A stretch of 64,000 nucleotides of DNA from the NCBI RefSeq assembly GCF_022985175.1, contig NC_066873.1:7254636-7318635 (forward strand), given 5' to 3'. The notes below the pieces were generated by a model. It did no database searches. It was given only the letters and a program-made list of their open reading frames with translations, and was not told where the DNA came from. Positions 11,782 through 23,615 of this stretch are shown here, in pieces (positions within the stretch are counted from its first letter, which is position 1; each line of letters opens with the position of its first letter). Source of the DNA: Labeo rohita (Eukaryota > Chordata > Actinopteri > Cypriniformes > Cyprinidae). Made by a program: the position numbers and the translations under genes.

Positions 11782-12118
11782 CTTTGCAGCTTTTGGTTCT
11801 TGTCCGTAAACGCACAATATGGTCAAATACAAATCCCATGACAGGCCTTCCTTTAGTCTTTCCTTTCAGCTGAAACAAAGAGAAATATATACATGTTGAG
11901 ACAGTGTGCTAAAAATGATCTGTGACCAATAGAATTGAGGGGAAGAACTGTAAGGAAAGTTATTTTAACACATAATATTAGGATGTGTTCATTAAAGCAA
12001 ATCAGTTATAACTAAATGTGTTCAACCTTTGAATGACTTGTTCAGCCTCCTTGGCAGCTTCTTCAAGATCAGCATTGGCAGCCTCAAGTTCAAGTTCCCT
12101 GTTAATTCTAGCAGCTTT
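11782..12118 (-). other. two exon-like blocks, unrecognised
   Basis: On the minus strand, 12118-12027 is open as a glutamate/alanine-rich helix (ELELEAANADLEEAAKEAEQ), preceded by TTCTTTTAG and followed by AAAG|GTTGAA. 11869-11782 is open (KGKTKGRPVMGFVFDHIVRL), preceded by CTCTTTGTTTCAG and followed by AAAG|GTAAAT. Both look like spliced exons, but the phases do not join without a stop, so they may be remnants or parts of an unseen gene. I do not recognise the protein. Confidence 0.3.
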
Positions 12119-12639
12119 CTAAAAGAATTGATCAAAATTTGATTCTGAGTTTTTAAGATTTGCCATGATGAACCACAGAAAGAGAGGCTACAATGTGTAA
12201 ATCAATTACGGATTACAGTGTGGAAAAACAGGAAAGGAAAAGCTGAGAGAAAGGGACTAACTACAAATACCACAATAAAACTATGGTTACAGTGGTAAAA
12301 GCATAGCACATTTTGTGGTTACTGTGCATTGACTACACATGAAATGGTCGAGCAACAGTTACTATAGTAAAAATACGGTAAACGTGTAGACTTGTTACAT
12401 AATCCCTTTCCACTATATTACCGGTCTTTGGTCCGGGTGGAATTGATGGCATTGGGGAAACGATCGCCCCTGCTGGTATGACAGTGGTAACTTCACTTTC
12501 ATACATCCCTGCGGTGATTACCATTTGGATGGATGATAACAGCCTTCTGAGCCTACCAGTAGGCGCAGCAGGCCCCTTCTGGCCCATATCAATGAGCTGA
12601 TAACCACTGATAACGTCTATTCAAACGAGTGATAACATC
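12119..12639. other. non-coding, one further exon-like stretch
   Basis: A minus-strand open stretch at 12418-12600 includes TGRLRRLLSSIQMVITAGMY and ends at a possible G|GTAATA donor. It has no recognisable domain and its phase does not fit the next block. Confidence 0.25.
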
Positions 12640-12790
12640 CGATGACTGCAGACTTGAGACATGTGGGGACGACTGCCTGGCTTAGCAAGGTGTTAAAGAT
12701 GTCTGTTAGTACATCTGTCAGCTGTTTAGGCCCAGTAGCCAGAGCTGTCTCCCTTTTAGCCTTAACCTTGTTCAGCTCAATGGAGCTTTC
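12640..12790 (-). pseudogene. LINE reverse transcriptase scrap (CR1/L2/Rex-like)
   Basis: The minus strand translates to ELNKVKAKRE...TGPKQLTDVLTDIFNTLLSQ...VVPTCLKSAVI. This is the segment of non-LTR reverse transcriptases that normally reads as a lysine-rich helix, a GPD loop, and a conserved VPTCFK motif ahead of the catalytic core. Only about 50 residues survive, with the GPD loop altered and no open frame around it. Confidence 0.7.
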
Positions 12791-13286
12791 TCACATATCC
12801 GGGTATCTCGTAGCAGAAGTCCCCATAGTTGGGTAAAATCTGAGAGCAGTGAACGGGAGAGTACCACAAATGCATTTTTTTGCATTCCCATTTGCTCAAA
12901 TAGCAAAATAACAACTCCACGATAGGGAAAAAAATGTGAGAGACTGATTGGCAGTCAGAAGAGAGAACAATGTCAAATTTACCGTCCGTCCCATGTGTAT
13001 TTTCACGTTACGTCATCAATCCAGAAGTCGGCCATTGTGGCGGCACTGAACATAAACAATGCCATTGAACCGAACAGAACTTGTGTATGGGCTTGGCGAA
13101 AAAATAAAACTAATTCACTATGTCAGGATGAGAAATAGAAGAACTGCTGGATCGTCAGATCATGACAAAGGAGGCAGATCGTATGGATATTTATCACCTA
13201 TTGCAGGGCTCAACAATATGGACTGCCCTACGGCTTGGTGCATATATGTTCCAAAATGTCATTTGCGTGGAAATATTACGTTATTA
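12791..13286. other. no gene recognised
   Basis: A short plus-strand frame at 13059-13349 runs into the transposon end and has no known motif. I see nothing else supportable here. Confidence 0.4.
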
Positions 13287-13739
13287 CAGTTTTTCTCAAA
13301 TGTTAAAACACATTTCACAAACGTTTCCTCCATGTTCCCCAATGTCTAAACACAACACCCTTTTCTAAAGCTACATAAACACAACCACACCTTTTCACTT
13401 CAAAACTCAAACTTTCACACCAAAAGAGCAGCTCGAAGCTTTCAAAAATGTAAACACTATACACATCATTACACACTACAGCAAAACAATTGAAAACACA
13501 ATGCTCAATTTGTGAGAAGGTTCTTTGTTTCATAACTGCCAATGCATATTTTTAGAAACTTTACAGTAACGGATCTTCTTAGATCTCTGCAGAGGATTAG
13601 GCATTTAGATTTGTGAGTTTCATATGAAGAGTATAAATCCATAGAAAATACTGCATGTACACTACTGTAACACAACTCAATGCAAAAACAGAATCTAATC
13701 TTGAAAACATGATCAGGGTGTGAAGTTTTTTTATTTACT

Positions 13740-16488
13740 TTATTCACACCACACACACACACCACAATCAGCTGCATCGGGCCACATCACCTCATCCACA
13801 TCGCAGGCTATATTGTCTCTTGCCAGGCACCGCGGGAAAAACGCCCTGGAATGGCGAATCCATCCTTGGAAGGCCTCCACTGGGATGTCAACACAGGCCA
13901 GCTCCATTGCCCTTAGGAGGTTCTCTCTAGTGTATGGTTGTCTGTCATAAACCTTCCATCTCCACGATGAAAAGAACTCCTCTATAGGGTTCAGGAAAGG
14001 GGAGTAGGGTGGCAGACAGACGTTTAAAAACTGGTTACTGTTGGTGGTGAACCACTCTCTGATTTGGTTTGTTCTGTGGAAGCGGACAATGTCCCAAATG
14101 ATCACATAAATGTGATGTGCGGGCCCAGGATGGTGTTGTTGGCGGTCCAGGAGGATGTCTCTTAGCTCCTCTAGGAAGGTGAGGAGACGTTGGGTGTTGT
14201 AAGACCCAAGGACAGCATGCCGGTGGACAAGCCACTCCGAACCCATGGCCGCACAAAGAGTAATATTACCCCCCCGTTGGCCAGGAACCTCAGTGATGGC
14301 TCTTTGGCAAATGATGTTACGGCCTCTTTGCCTTCATTTCTGCAGGTTGAAGCCAGCCTCATCCAGGAAGAGGTACTCATGAGGTCTGGCAATCGCGTCC
14401 AACTGTAATATCCTCTGTGAATCAGGTCAGTCAATCAGGTAGCACAGTATTGTCCAGAAGTAATGTAGGCCACTGAGCAACACAGTATGTCCACTAACTG
14501 TACTGTGAACATGGATGTATACTTACTTGCACATACTCGTAATGTAGGTCTTTGTGTCGCGCAGAATTGCGCTCAAAGGGAACCCTATAGACCTGTTTCA
14601 TCCACATCTTTTGGCGCCGGAGAACTCGGTCTATTGTGGCCAAGCTGACATCAATGCTCTCAAAGTTGACATTATCGGCAATGACTTTGTCTCTGATCTC
14701 CCGGAGTCTGATGAGGTTGTTCTCACGAACCATACCACCAACAGTAACCCTCATTGTGGATACACAATGAGGGTTTCTTGTGCCGCTGTAAATTAGAGGC
14801 TGACATTTTTTCGGGAATCCCGCGGGATGGGAAACAAAATCACTAATAATGACGGGATTGGGACGGGACAGGAAAAAATGTCAGCGGGAGTGGGCGGGAC
14901 CGGGAATCGTAACGCTATGAAACCCAACTTTACAGACAAATATACCTTTTATATAAATAAACTATAAACGATATATTGTAATTTTGAACTTAATTCTAGT
15001 TGACCTGTCTCTTTATTCTCTCCTTCTGTATGCTTTGGTGTGGCTGGTTAAGCAAGTGAGTTCATGATGGACAAATCGTTAACGACTTGTAATACAGCAG
15101 GACATCCAAATGCTCACCTATCATTCGTCGACCATATGGCTTTTCATCTGGAAGATGTATGTAGTAGCAAGTTTATATGGCCGCTCAATCTAATGTTAAC
15201 CTAGAAAAATGTGCGCTATTGAAGTGTCAGTGCGAGTGTGGAAGCCGAATAGTAGCGCGGTACTGCATGACAGAGGCGCCGGTGCGGTCACTTGCTCTTA
15301 AAATACCGTCATTTTTGGTCATACAGATAAGAGTGATAGGCATCTTTCGAATTTGTAAAGACTCAACGTTTATTTGTGTGCACTCAGAAAAACAAAGAAA
15401 CGTTGCGCTTTTGTAAACTAATTAAAGCAAAAAGGACGCGCTTTCTACCGCCTGTCTCTGTGAACTTGAGCGCGTCACTTCGAAACTCCGTGTATACTTG
15501 CTTTAGAGACAAGAAAAATATATCTATAGAGTGAAATGTCTACTTTCAAATGGACCAATTCAAATAGGAAACGTGTGTCTGCATGAATGATTTACGTGAA
15601 ATTTAATGTGTGTGCAATGCACACTGTGCATTTGTTTAAGATGGCTTTCAGTTCAATAATAATAATAATAATAATAATAAACAAAATTTTGCATTTTTAT
15701 TCAACTAATGTAAAAAAAAAAAAAAAAAAAGTTACGGGCATACTGTGATCTGTTCTGTATTCTTTACTGTAACTGGCAGATTCTAGCCAAATAATAATAA
15801 TAATAATAATAATACGGGAGTGGGAGGGAATGGGAGTCATTCTTCCGGGATTGGGACGGGACGGGATTTTTTCCCAGTTTTTTCGTGGGATTGGGATGGG
15901 ATGGGATTTTTTTTTGTGGGAGTGGGACGGGAGAGATTTGAAAATCCACTCCCGTGTCACCCTCTACTGTAAATATGGCAACCCTCCCACCTCTATGTGG
16001 CATTCTTTCAACTCTAAAGAAAGAAACATGTGTTGTCAATTGACATGTTTTACAATAACAACTGATTTGAAACCAATAGACTACTTTCACAGGCTTGTAA
16101 AACTGTATTGTGACAAAGAAAGCAATAGAGTACAATACCTGTTGTGTTGTCTGAATGCCCTGATAATGGTGGCCACGGTGAACCTACTCAGGTTTGGACG
16201 GACTCTTAGTCCTGCTTCAGCCATTGTCATGCCATGGACAATGACATGGTCAATGACTGTTGCTCGCATCTCGTCCGTAATGATGGTGCGAGGTTGTCTT
16301 GCTCTCCCTCCTGGACCCTTCCCTCCTGGACCTTCTCCCTTGTTGGCCTCCTCCTCTTCCTCGTTGGCCTGCTCCTCTTCCTCCTCTGATTTGAACTCCT
16401 CTTCCTCGTTGGCCTGCTCCTCTTCTTCCATGGCCAGCTCTTCTCCCTCCTCTGACTCGAATTCCTCTTCCCCTGACTCTGCCTTCAT
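13740..16488 (-). pseudogene. DD36E transposase, three exons, premature stop
   Basis: The exons on the minus strand are 16488-16139, 14785-14527 and 14414-13740, joined in consistent phases (2, then 0), giving about 427 codons. Exon 1 begins with an acidic, Glu-rich segment of about 70 residues (EEEEQANEEEE repeats) and a Gly/Pro linker. The N-terminal helix-turn-helix follows, with MTMAEAGLRVRPNLSRFTV. Exon 2 carries the second helix-turn-helix (REIRDKVIADNVNF) and VYRVPFERN. Exon 3 holds FLDEAGFN, IIWDIVRFH and NPIEEFF, the D, D and E of the DDE triad, with a 36-residue D-to-E gap. A CGA-to-TGA change at 14336-14334, just after FNLQK, truncates the protein after the first D. Intron 1 holds the hAT element. 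The spacing agrees with the published DD36E (Incomer) group; membership is inference. Confidence 0.82.
14794..15966. mobile_element. non-autonomous hAT element, 1.17 kb
   Basis: Terminal inverted repeats TAGAGGCTGACA and TGTCACCCTCTA are flanked by an exact 8-bp duplication CTGTAAAT (14786-14793 and 15967-15974), the hallmark of hAT. Subterminal regions are full of GGGACGGGA/GGGATGGGA repeats in inverted orientation. The interior holds ATA/AAT microsatellites (15656-15680, 15792-15812) and a poly(A) run, with no transposase. Confidence 0.93.
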
Positions 16489-16727
16489 CTATTGTGTTTG
16501 TTTGGAATCTTCAGCAAACTGTGCACTCTGAACTTGCTTTTATACATGTGGTCACAGCATTAGCAACAAGTGTCTTCAATATTGAGTCGTGTGTAATGAA
16601 TGACGCCAGGTGTGTTCATTGTGTTCAAATATTGCTGACTGTGGCAAGCATTTTGCATCACATGAGCTTTCATTTGAGAATATGAGCAGAGTTCTTTTGC
16701 AACTTGTGTTTTAGCAAGGAAAAACTG

Positions 16728-17504
16728 TAATATATTTAGTCAGTAAAAGGCCATTAACAGGGGCCAGAAATGCTGAAGACGGACATAAAGAGGAGAAAAT
16801 ACTATAGCGCAGGCACATCAATCTCACTGTTCACGATGCATTAAATATTGGAAGAAACTCCTAAATAATGAATTGGGGCTAGGAGTTTATATGAATGTAT
16901 CTCTGAGGGGAACTGTCTGTTTTCAGAAATGTACATGGCATTTTCTTTTCCTCTATAATCTGTATAATGCATTATGAAGCAGTGTTAATAAGTGTAGCGT
17001 AGCTTTGTGTACAGCAGTAACCAAGAAAACACTTGCTGCTTAGCGTTGAGCCCTGTATTAACTTTAGTTTGTCAAAATATAATACCCTTTCCTGCTTACT
17101 AAGTCCTTCTCAATATAATTTAGCAGCTGCCACACATTTTCCATGGTTTAGACAGCATAAATTAGTAGAACAACGTCTTCAGTGGTACATTAACCGTGCA
17201 ATGTTGCTGTTTACGTATGAGTATTGCCGCAATGACCGCGCATACCCTCACATTAGCGTTACCTCGTTTTTTGTAACTTGATGAAAAAGTGAGATAGTCT
17301 TATAAATGTGCATATACTTTTTAAAAATCGAAACATGAAAAACTTTCAAGGATTTATAATTATGATGACCTTTAAAACGTTTCATCACAGTCTTGTGAAA
17401 AGGGTCCATCTTTTAGTACATAGCTAGACCCGACATTGAAAATGAAGGATTAGAAAAAATTAACCAATGATGCACTGGAGTTACACAAGAGCCTCATCCG
17501 TAAT
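16728..17504. other. no gene recognised
   Basis: Mixed-composition non-coding DNA. The frame at 17033-17281 has no recognisable motif and no splice context. Confidence 0.4.
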
Positions 17505-18215
17505 TTACACAAAGATACACAAGGATCCTTCATTTCCATCTTGCAGGCAGAAAAGTACAAATAAACAGTATAAATAAATACATTTTAATAAATAAATAAA
17601 TCTGGAAATAATTACATGTGTGAATAAACAAATATAAAATAAATAAATGCATACATTTAAAAATAAATACAGAAAGTAACAAATAAATACCAATAAAAAA
17701 AAATACAAATAAAAATAATTTCAGTGTAAGTGTGCAAGTGTAATTAAGAAATAAAAATAAAATAAGATTAAATGAATTAAGTTATATATTCCCCTATTTA
17801 TGTTTTATGTATTTATTTATTTATGCAGATTTGGGTCTATGTAAATATAAGCTGTTTAATGGTTATTCAGGTAAATTTGAACATTGAAGATACACAAGGA
17901 TCCTTAATTTCCATTTTGCACATAGAAAAGTATAAATAAGTAATATAACTAAATAAATAAATATGGGAATAGTTATGTATGAATAAATAAACATGAAAAT
18001 AAATGAATGTATAAATAAACAAATAAAATAAAATAAAATAAAGAAATATACAAAAAAATCATATATATATATATATATAATAAAAATACATTAAATTAAA
18101 ACATTTTTTGTGTGTGTGTGTGTGTGTGTGATTATGTTTGTATGTATTTATGCAGGTTTTGGTCTCCGTAATTCTAAGTTGTTTAAGTTATTCAGGTAAA
18201 TTTGAACATTTAAAC
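17505..18215. repeat. two tandem copies of an AT-rich AAATAAAT block
   Basis: GATACACAAGGATCCTT starts a block at 17512 and again at 17888, and both blocks end with TTATTCAGGTAAATTTGAACAT. The copies are about 370 and 320 bp and are filled with imperfect AAATAAAT repeats. The second also contains an AT run (18061-18079) and a GT run (18110-18130). Confidence 0.75.
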
Positions 18216-19516
18216 GATCAAGGAAAACAAAACAATTAATACGACAAACAACAAAATCAGAACATCATAGTTTTGGCCAACAGAAATTGTAATTAATCAA
18301 CTGTCAAAAATGACAACATATAAACACAAACCTGACATTTATGAAGAAAATCCTTGTCGTGATGACAGTGATGACCAACTTTTAAATCTATATTTTTCTC
18401 ATACAAAACTGAAGAATCAAGAGAGACCTCAGGCACAATACACTCAGGTGAAGTATCAGGTGTGTCGTAGGGAATTTTAGGAATAAGAAATATTCAGCAT
18501 CCTGTATGTTATCTGTCTGAACCGTTAACTTAGTAACCAGACCAACCCTGTATTTCACTCACAGACAGGGACAGATACCAGTTACTGAGTCCACAGCTCA
18601 GAACGATATACAGTTGTTATTGAGGCAACCGTTACTCACCCTATAGAATTATATATATATATATATATATTCCAAGGATGTTTAGGAGAAACATCTGACA
18701 CGAAGTTGAAACTCAGTTGAGGCATTACTGAAATCAAAGTATTACTTTACTGATTTCGATATTTGATATCAGTTATTAAATAGAAAAAGGGTAAGAATTC
18801 ACCATTCATCCATTTAGTCTTCACCAGCAAATGTCTGATGATGTCCTAATATGGGTTAGCTTCATCATTCATCTTCTGTCTTCACTCAATATTGTGAGTT
18901 CTCTTTGCCTGTTCTATTCAATATGCCTCCCTGTACCCCCACCAGACCCTCCATTCCCACATAAATGAAACATTAACTGTGGCGTATCTCCACTTCACAG
19001 ATGTTCAAATGACCAGAGGGTTACAGGCTCACTGCATGCACCATGCATGTACATAGAATTTTTGAAAGATGGTCATTTAAATTATTTTTTTATTAAAAAA
19101 AATTGTATATATTATACACAAATGTAAAATGTGTTATAATTTTGGTCATATGTTTTTCTATAGAGAATCTATCTTCTCTTTCTGAGTTAAATGTCACATA
19201 GCTTTTTTCAAATAATTAAACAATGTGCTGGCAGAGTTGATATTTTGACTTTATATATGATCAGACACTTGCACATTTTCTGAAAAAGCAAATAGGTTTC
19301 CAGAAGCAGCAACAACTTCTGAACATATACAGCTCCCTTAAGGAGTTTACTTTAAATTGTTTTATTATTAGAAGGTCTTCTTTCTGGCCCTAGAAGAGGA
19401 CAATCATTAGGGCTGGACTGGTGCTAAAATTCAGCCCATCTGGCACACACAGTCCACCATATATGTTTTGCTGGGGTTAGAGCAATTTTTGAATACTTAA
19501 AATGCATCTCAACAAT
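18216..19516. other. non-coding with an (AT)n microsatellite
   Basis: No gene is seen. An AT dinucleotide run lies at 18651-18670. Confidence 0.45.
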
Positions 19517-19763
19517 ATCTCCAGATGCTGGGGCACTTTAAAACGCTTAACGTGGCTTAATGCATTAAAACAGATGTTTTTTAAAGACCAAATCATATTA
19601 CTTTACATAGTATTCCTCCCTTATGGGAAAAAAATTAAACGCATTGCGTTTTTATTCTGGGCTTATCTGCCTGTACATTGTATGTTTATTAAAGGTCTTT
19701 TAAAAAGTGTGTTAATGCATTAAGCCGTGTTAAGCATATTAAAATACCCTGGCATCTGGAGAT
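19517..19763. mobile_element. 247-bp hairpin MITE-like element
   Basis: ATCTCCAGATGC at the left pairs with GCATCTGGAGAT at the right. The arms continue inward for about 70 bp (ACGTGGCTTAATGCATTAA against TTAATGCATTAAGCCGTGT) around a loop of roughly 100 bp. No frame of note and no clear target duplication. Confidence 0.68.
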
Positions 19764-21100
19764 GCCGCCGGAAGTGCCGCTGGTTCCTATTGCACTGAAA
19801 TTGCCTTCTGTTTGCACTGAAAAGTTCACGCACATCCACATATGAAATCATTAGCATACAAGTATATACACAACTAAAGAATGCGTCTTGAATTATATAC
19901 GAATATGAAGAATTTTATTTTGTTTGCGTGAGTGTTTTATTGGTGTGTATGGGAGCACTGAGTTTCTGTGTGGCCTATGTGTGAGTGTTTATAGGTGTGT
20001 ATGCATAGATCAAGATTATGTATATGCGAGTATGTATAGTTGTGTCTGCAGCAGCGAGTTAATATGTATGTGTGTGTGTTGTTGTAGGTGTATATGCATG
20101 GATCGAGTTTATACATATAAGCGAGGGTCTATAGATGTATGCATGCGTCAAGTTTATATTTATATGCAAGTGTATATGCATTCATTACTAACATAAGATG
20201 TATTGGTATGGATTTCATATTAGTGTGCAAGTGTTTCATGTATGTATTGATAAGCGAAGTTTGATTTAAATTCTCACACCTCATACCTCAGAATTACTAG
20301 GGTTATAGGCAGATGAGTTTCTTTTTTCTGGGTTGGAACTACATTTTATTACATTTTAAGAAAATAATTACATTATGACAATAATAATGTAATACTTATT
20401 ATCTGCAGTTATTACATTTTGCTACAAAGTTGTCTTTATTTATAGCAATTTTTTTTTCTTCAGTGTACTACATACTGTCATAATAGAGTGTACTACATTC
20501 TGTCATGTTCTCAATGAAGATCATTATTTGTTTCCCCCCATTATTTCCCCATGATCTTAAATTGCCTATAATTATTTGGCTCATTCGTGTTTCTTGTTGC
20601 TTGTATTCATAGAAAAATATTGTGTACATTGTGAATATATATTTCACACATGAAAACTTACGCACTCTTTATAATATTAGTGTGCTAAATGTCTTCAGAG
20701 AAAACACATGTAGTCTGTATTCTGTTCTTTGTATTTTACACATTAGCTCTGCCTCTGGCCTTGACCAAGCTTTATTTCAGGAGTATTCACCAGCACTGTG
20801 TGAAATGAACATCTGTTTGTATTTGTATGAATATAGACAGACTAAGAAAATCAATACACATGAAAGAATATAACATGTACTACATAGACTGTGTACAATA
20901 TAATATAATATATGAAGTGACTTGAGTGTCAGTAATAGTATTAGCTCTTGTTATGTATTAAGATGAAGCAGTATTAGCAATGATATGGTAGTATATTCAT
21001 TTAAATTCATTTTCAGTTGAAAGATTTGTGGTGTGTTTTTGTTCATTCTGTTTTCTTTCTTTATTATCTACTGTCATTGTTATAAATAACAACAAAATAA
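19764..21100. other. non-coding; TGTAT-rich tract at 19920-20200
   Basis: The plus-strand frame 19924-20196 is a by-product of degenerate GTGTATG repeats. Nothing else is supportable. Confidence 0.45.
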
Positions 21101-21290
21101 CATCAGAGTAGCCTACAATGTAAAAAATTCAATAAGAATCCACAAAGTACAATCCTTTATACTTACTACCATTTGGTACAACTTTGTCAGAGACATCGAA
21201 ATTATTGTCCATATAATATCAGAGCAACCTACAACGTAAAAGTGCAAAAAGAATCCATAAAGTACAATCCATATCTCCATTTGCTAACTT
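21101..21290. repeat. direct repeat pair, about 120 bp apart
   Basis: AGCCTACAATGTAAAAAATTCAATAAGAATCCACAAAG-like sequence at 21111-21155 recurs at 21228-21275 (AACCTACAACGTAAAAGTGC...GAATCCATAAAG), both followed by TACAATCC. Confidence 0.65.
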
Positions 21291-21312
21291 GTCCTTTTTT
21301 CCCTGTTTTTCT

Positions 21313-21478
21313 CCTCTAGATGTTGAAGCGGATTCCTGGGGTTGATGTTGCACATACAGAGTCTCACCTTGTGTATGTTTAGGACTGGGGCAGTGTCACT
21401 GGAGGGCATCGGAGGCTGTACCAGTTCTCTGTTATCCCTGTTGAAACCGGCATAGAACAGGTTTAGGTCCTCAGCTAG
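21313..21478 (-). pseudogene. LINE ORF2 fragment (CR1/L2/Rex-like)
   Basis: The minus strand reads LAEDLNLFYAGFNRDN and continues with an acidic/proline linker to VLNIHKVRLC. This is the segment between endonuclease and reverse transcriptase of vertebrate CR1/L2/Rex-type LINEs, where a helix of the form LNxFYxRF is typical. It ends abruptly at the hairpin at 21481. Confidence 0.62.
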
Positions 21479-21480
21479 TA

Positions 21481-21598
21481 GACCGCCTACAGCATGACCG
21501 AGGCTCGGCCCGATGGGGGTACTACAGCGAACAAAAGTATGACTTATGTCTTATGTCTCTGGTGATTATGGCGAACCTCGGTCACGTTGTAGGCGGTG
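21481..21598. repeat. 118-bp hairpin abutting the LINE fragment
   Basis: ACCGCCTACAGCATGACCGA at the left pairs with TCGGTCACGTTGTAGGCGGT at the right, with a loop of about 68 bp. It could be the terminal structure of a longer element whose body is the non-coding stretch that follows. Confidence 0.6.
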
Positions 21599-22730
21599 TG
21601 AGTATTAACATCCCTCCAAGTTTCAAGTCTCTATAATTTAACGTTTGATCTACACGATCAGTTTTACGTGGAGATCACTGATCCATGACCATTCTAGCAA
21701 TTAGCCTACAATAGGGTTTGGCTCATGGCGGACAAAATGCATGCCTCAGATTTGGTTGTGAGCTTGACAAAATTTTCGGGTATTTTGCATTTTTTGAAAA
21801 AGGTACTTTTGTGAGCTAGTCCTAGGTTTTTCGCCCAATTGGAACCAAATCAGTACAGAAAGATTCTCTGGAGAGTGATTATCAATAATTATCCAAAAAC
21901 GTTGAACTTTCGACTTACCATTGCAAAGGGATGGCAAAACGTTCAAAGGGGGTAGGGCCACTTTTAGTAAAATGTCTATAACTCCCAGACTAGAATGAAA
22001 TATCTTCTTCAAACTCAGATGTCACAAATTGCTGAGCTTAGCCACTTGGTGGCGCTATTAGAGAACTAAAAATGTAAAATGGCTGTAACTTCACAACCAT
22101 TTGTCCTTTAACATGAAAATCGATGTGCACAGTCTTGGTCCAAAGTGCCACAAGCATCTATAAGGACATTTGCGTATCTCAAAAAACATGGCCGCCATTG
22201 GCAGACAAAGCTTGAGCATGTGTTAGACAAGGTTAACGGAGGCCTATTGGAATGAAACCCAGTGGGCCTGTTCGACTCATGGCCCCAAAGGTCTGAGAGA
22301 AATTGAAAAGAAATCTCGGAAAAGATATTGCTAGGGGGCAATGTCTCATTTTTCAAGTGTGTAAACGATTGTACGTTGCACGGTTTTTCACACGTGTGCA
22401 CAAATTCATATCATATGTTAGAAATGGAAGCTTAATCTATTGTCACGCATCACAGTTAGATCTAGCCAATCATCATTCAACATGAGGAGTTGATAAGCTC
22501 TCTACCCACCCTTCCTTGCGTTTGCAAATACTGACGCTGACATTTCCTGCTCAATTAGTCACTTGACTTATTGCATGACTTTTCTCTGGGTTACTTGTAT
22601 ATAGTTTGACTTTGTCTTCTGCAAATAATTGTGAATTTTGACATTCCTCTGAGGATGCACGCTAGGTCATTGGTATTGGTACATTGGTATACACATGTAG
22701 AGGTCAAAAAATCAAGTCGTTTACTGGTGC
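21599..22730. other. non-coding dispersed-repeat-like sequence
   Basis: The phrases TATAACTCCCAGACTAGAAT, TTGGTGGCGCTATTAGAGAA and GGCTGTAACTTCACAACCAT resemble a non-coding repeat common in fish genomes. No gene is seen. Confidence 0.4.
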
Positions 22731-22930
22731 TGGCCCAACTGAAGGACATTACTGGACTATTTCTGGATCCTCTCAAGTTTGCTTACAGAGCAAACAGGTC
22801 TGTGGACGATGGGACTGCACTATTTTCTGCAACATCTAGAGAGACCAGGGACTTACATGAGGATCCTGTTTGTGGACTTCAGCTCGGCTTTTAACGCTAT
22901 CATCCCAAACGTACTCCTGCCCAAATGAAC
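22731..22930 (+). pseudogene. LINE reverse transcriptase fragment (CR1/L2/Rex-like)
   Basis: The plus strand reads LAQLKDITGLFLDPLKFAYRANRSVDDGTAL; after a frameshift near 22830, 22856 onward reads MRILFVDFSSAFNAIIPN. DPLKFAYRANRSVDD and VDFSSAFN are the conserved RT blocks preceding and forming the A motif of CR1/L2/Rex LINEs. The fragment stops at a TGA near 22926. It lies opposite in orientation to the LINE scrap at 21313-21478, so they are not one insertion. Confidence 0.82.
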
Positions 22931-23610
22931 TCAGCTCTCTCCCTTCCATAAGCCTACAGCAAATTATCAGAACTATTTTAGTAAGACAGTAATTTCGTCC
23001 TTTACCTGGAAGCCTAAAGCTGCATTAAGTGTACATCACATATTAGCATAAACAACTTGCTATTTTTAAACACTCAACTGAAAATGTACACATAACGTAT
23101 CAGTCTTACAGGTTGTGGTTCAGAGACACTTGTTAGTCCAAATAAAGAAGATAAAAGCCAAGATTAGAGAAGCAGTCTTTGCTAAAATGATGAGCACAAC
23201 AAAAGGTTCAAATTGTATTGCTGTGGTATTCTGGAAAAAAATAATTTGAACCACTTATTCTTTACATCATCATCCGGCAATGAAAACAAAACAAACTTGC
23301 TTTGACAGCGCAGAACACAGCATCTTCTCCTTCTGTAAACTCACTAATTAGCGTAAGGGTTTGTGGGGTTTTCTCAGACAGGCAGGGGTTATGCAAATGT
23401 GTTACCCAGTGACGTATATTAGCAACAGGCTGAAGATTCATAAATATAATGACTTATTAAGGCAGCTCTCAGCCGACTCTTTCTTTTGAGAGACAATATC
23501 TTTGTTTATCATGCACTTTTTGAAGGATACCCTAGTGAAAAATAAATATACTTAATTGTGTTAAATATATTTATTTCATGATAAGTATACTTAAAATAGA
23601 TTGACATGTC
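22931..23610. other. non-coding, nothing recognised
   Basis: Mixed unique-looking sequence before the target duplication of LTR element A. Confidence 0.4.
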
Positions 23611-23615
23611 TATGC

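Larger units (their letters stand above)
13287..16727 (-). mobile_element. Tc1/mariner-superfamily transposon, copy 2, with hAT inside
   Basis: Full-length copy in reverse orientation. The ends are CAGTTTTTCTCAAATG (13287) and the inverted GCAAGGAAAAACTG (to 16727), each with TAAAACACA further in, and the element is bounded by TA at 13285-13286 and 16728-16729. Without the nested hAT and its duplicated target it is about 2.26 kb, long for this superfamily because the transposase gene has introns. Confidence 0.88.

Noticed and set aside
13059..13349. 96-codon frame before transposon copy 2
   Set aside because: It runs across the transposon terminus and shows no domain; treated as chance.
19924..20196. 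Cys/Val-rich 90-codon frame
   Set aside because: Produced by degenerate TGTATG repeats, no start context or homology.
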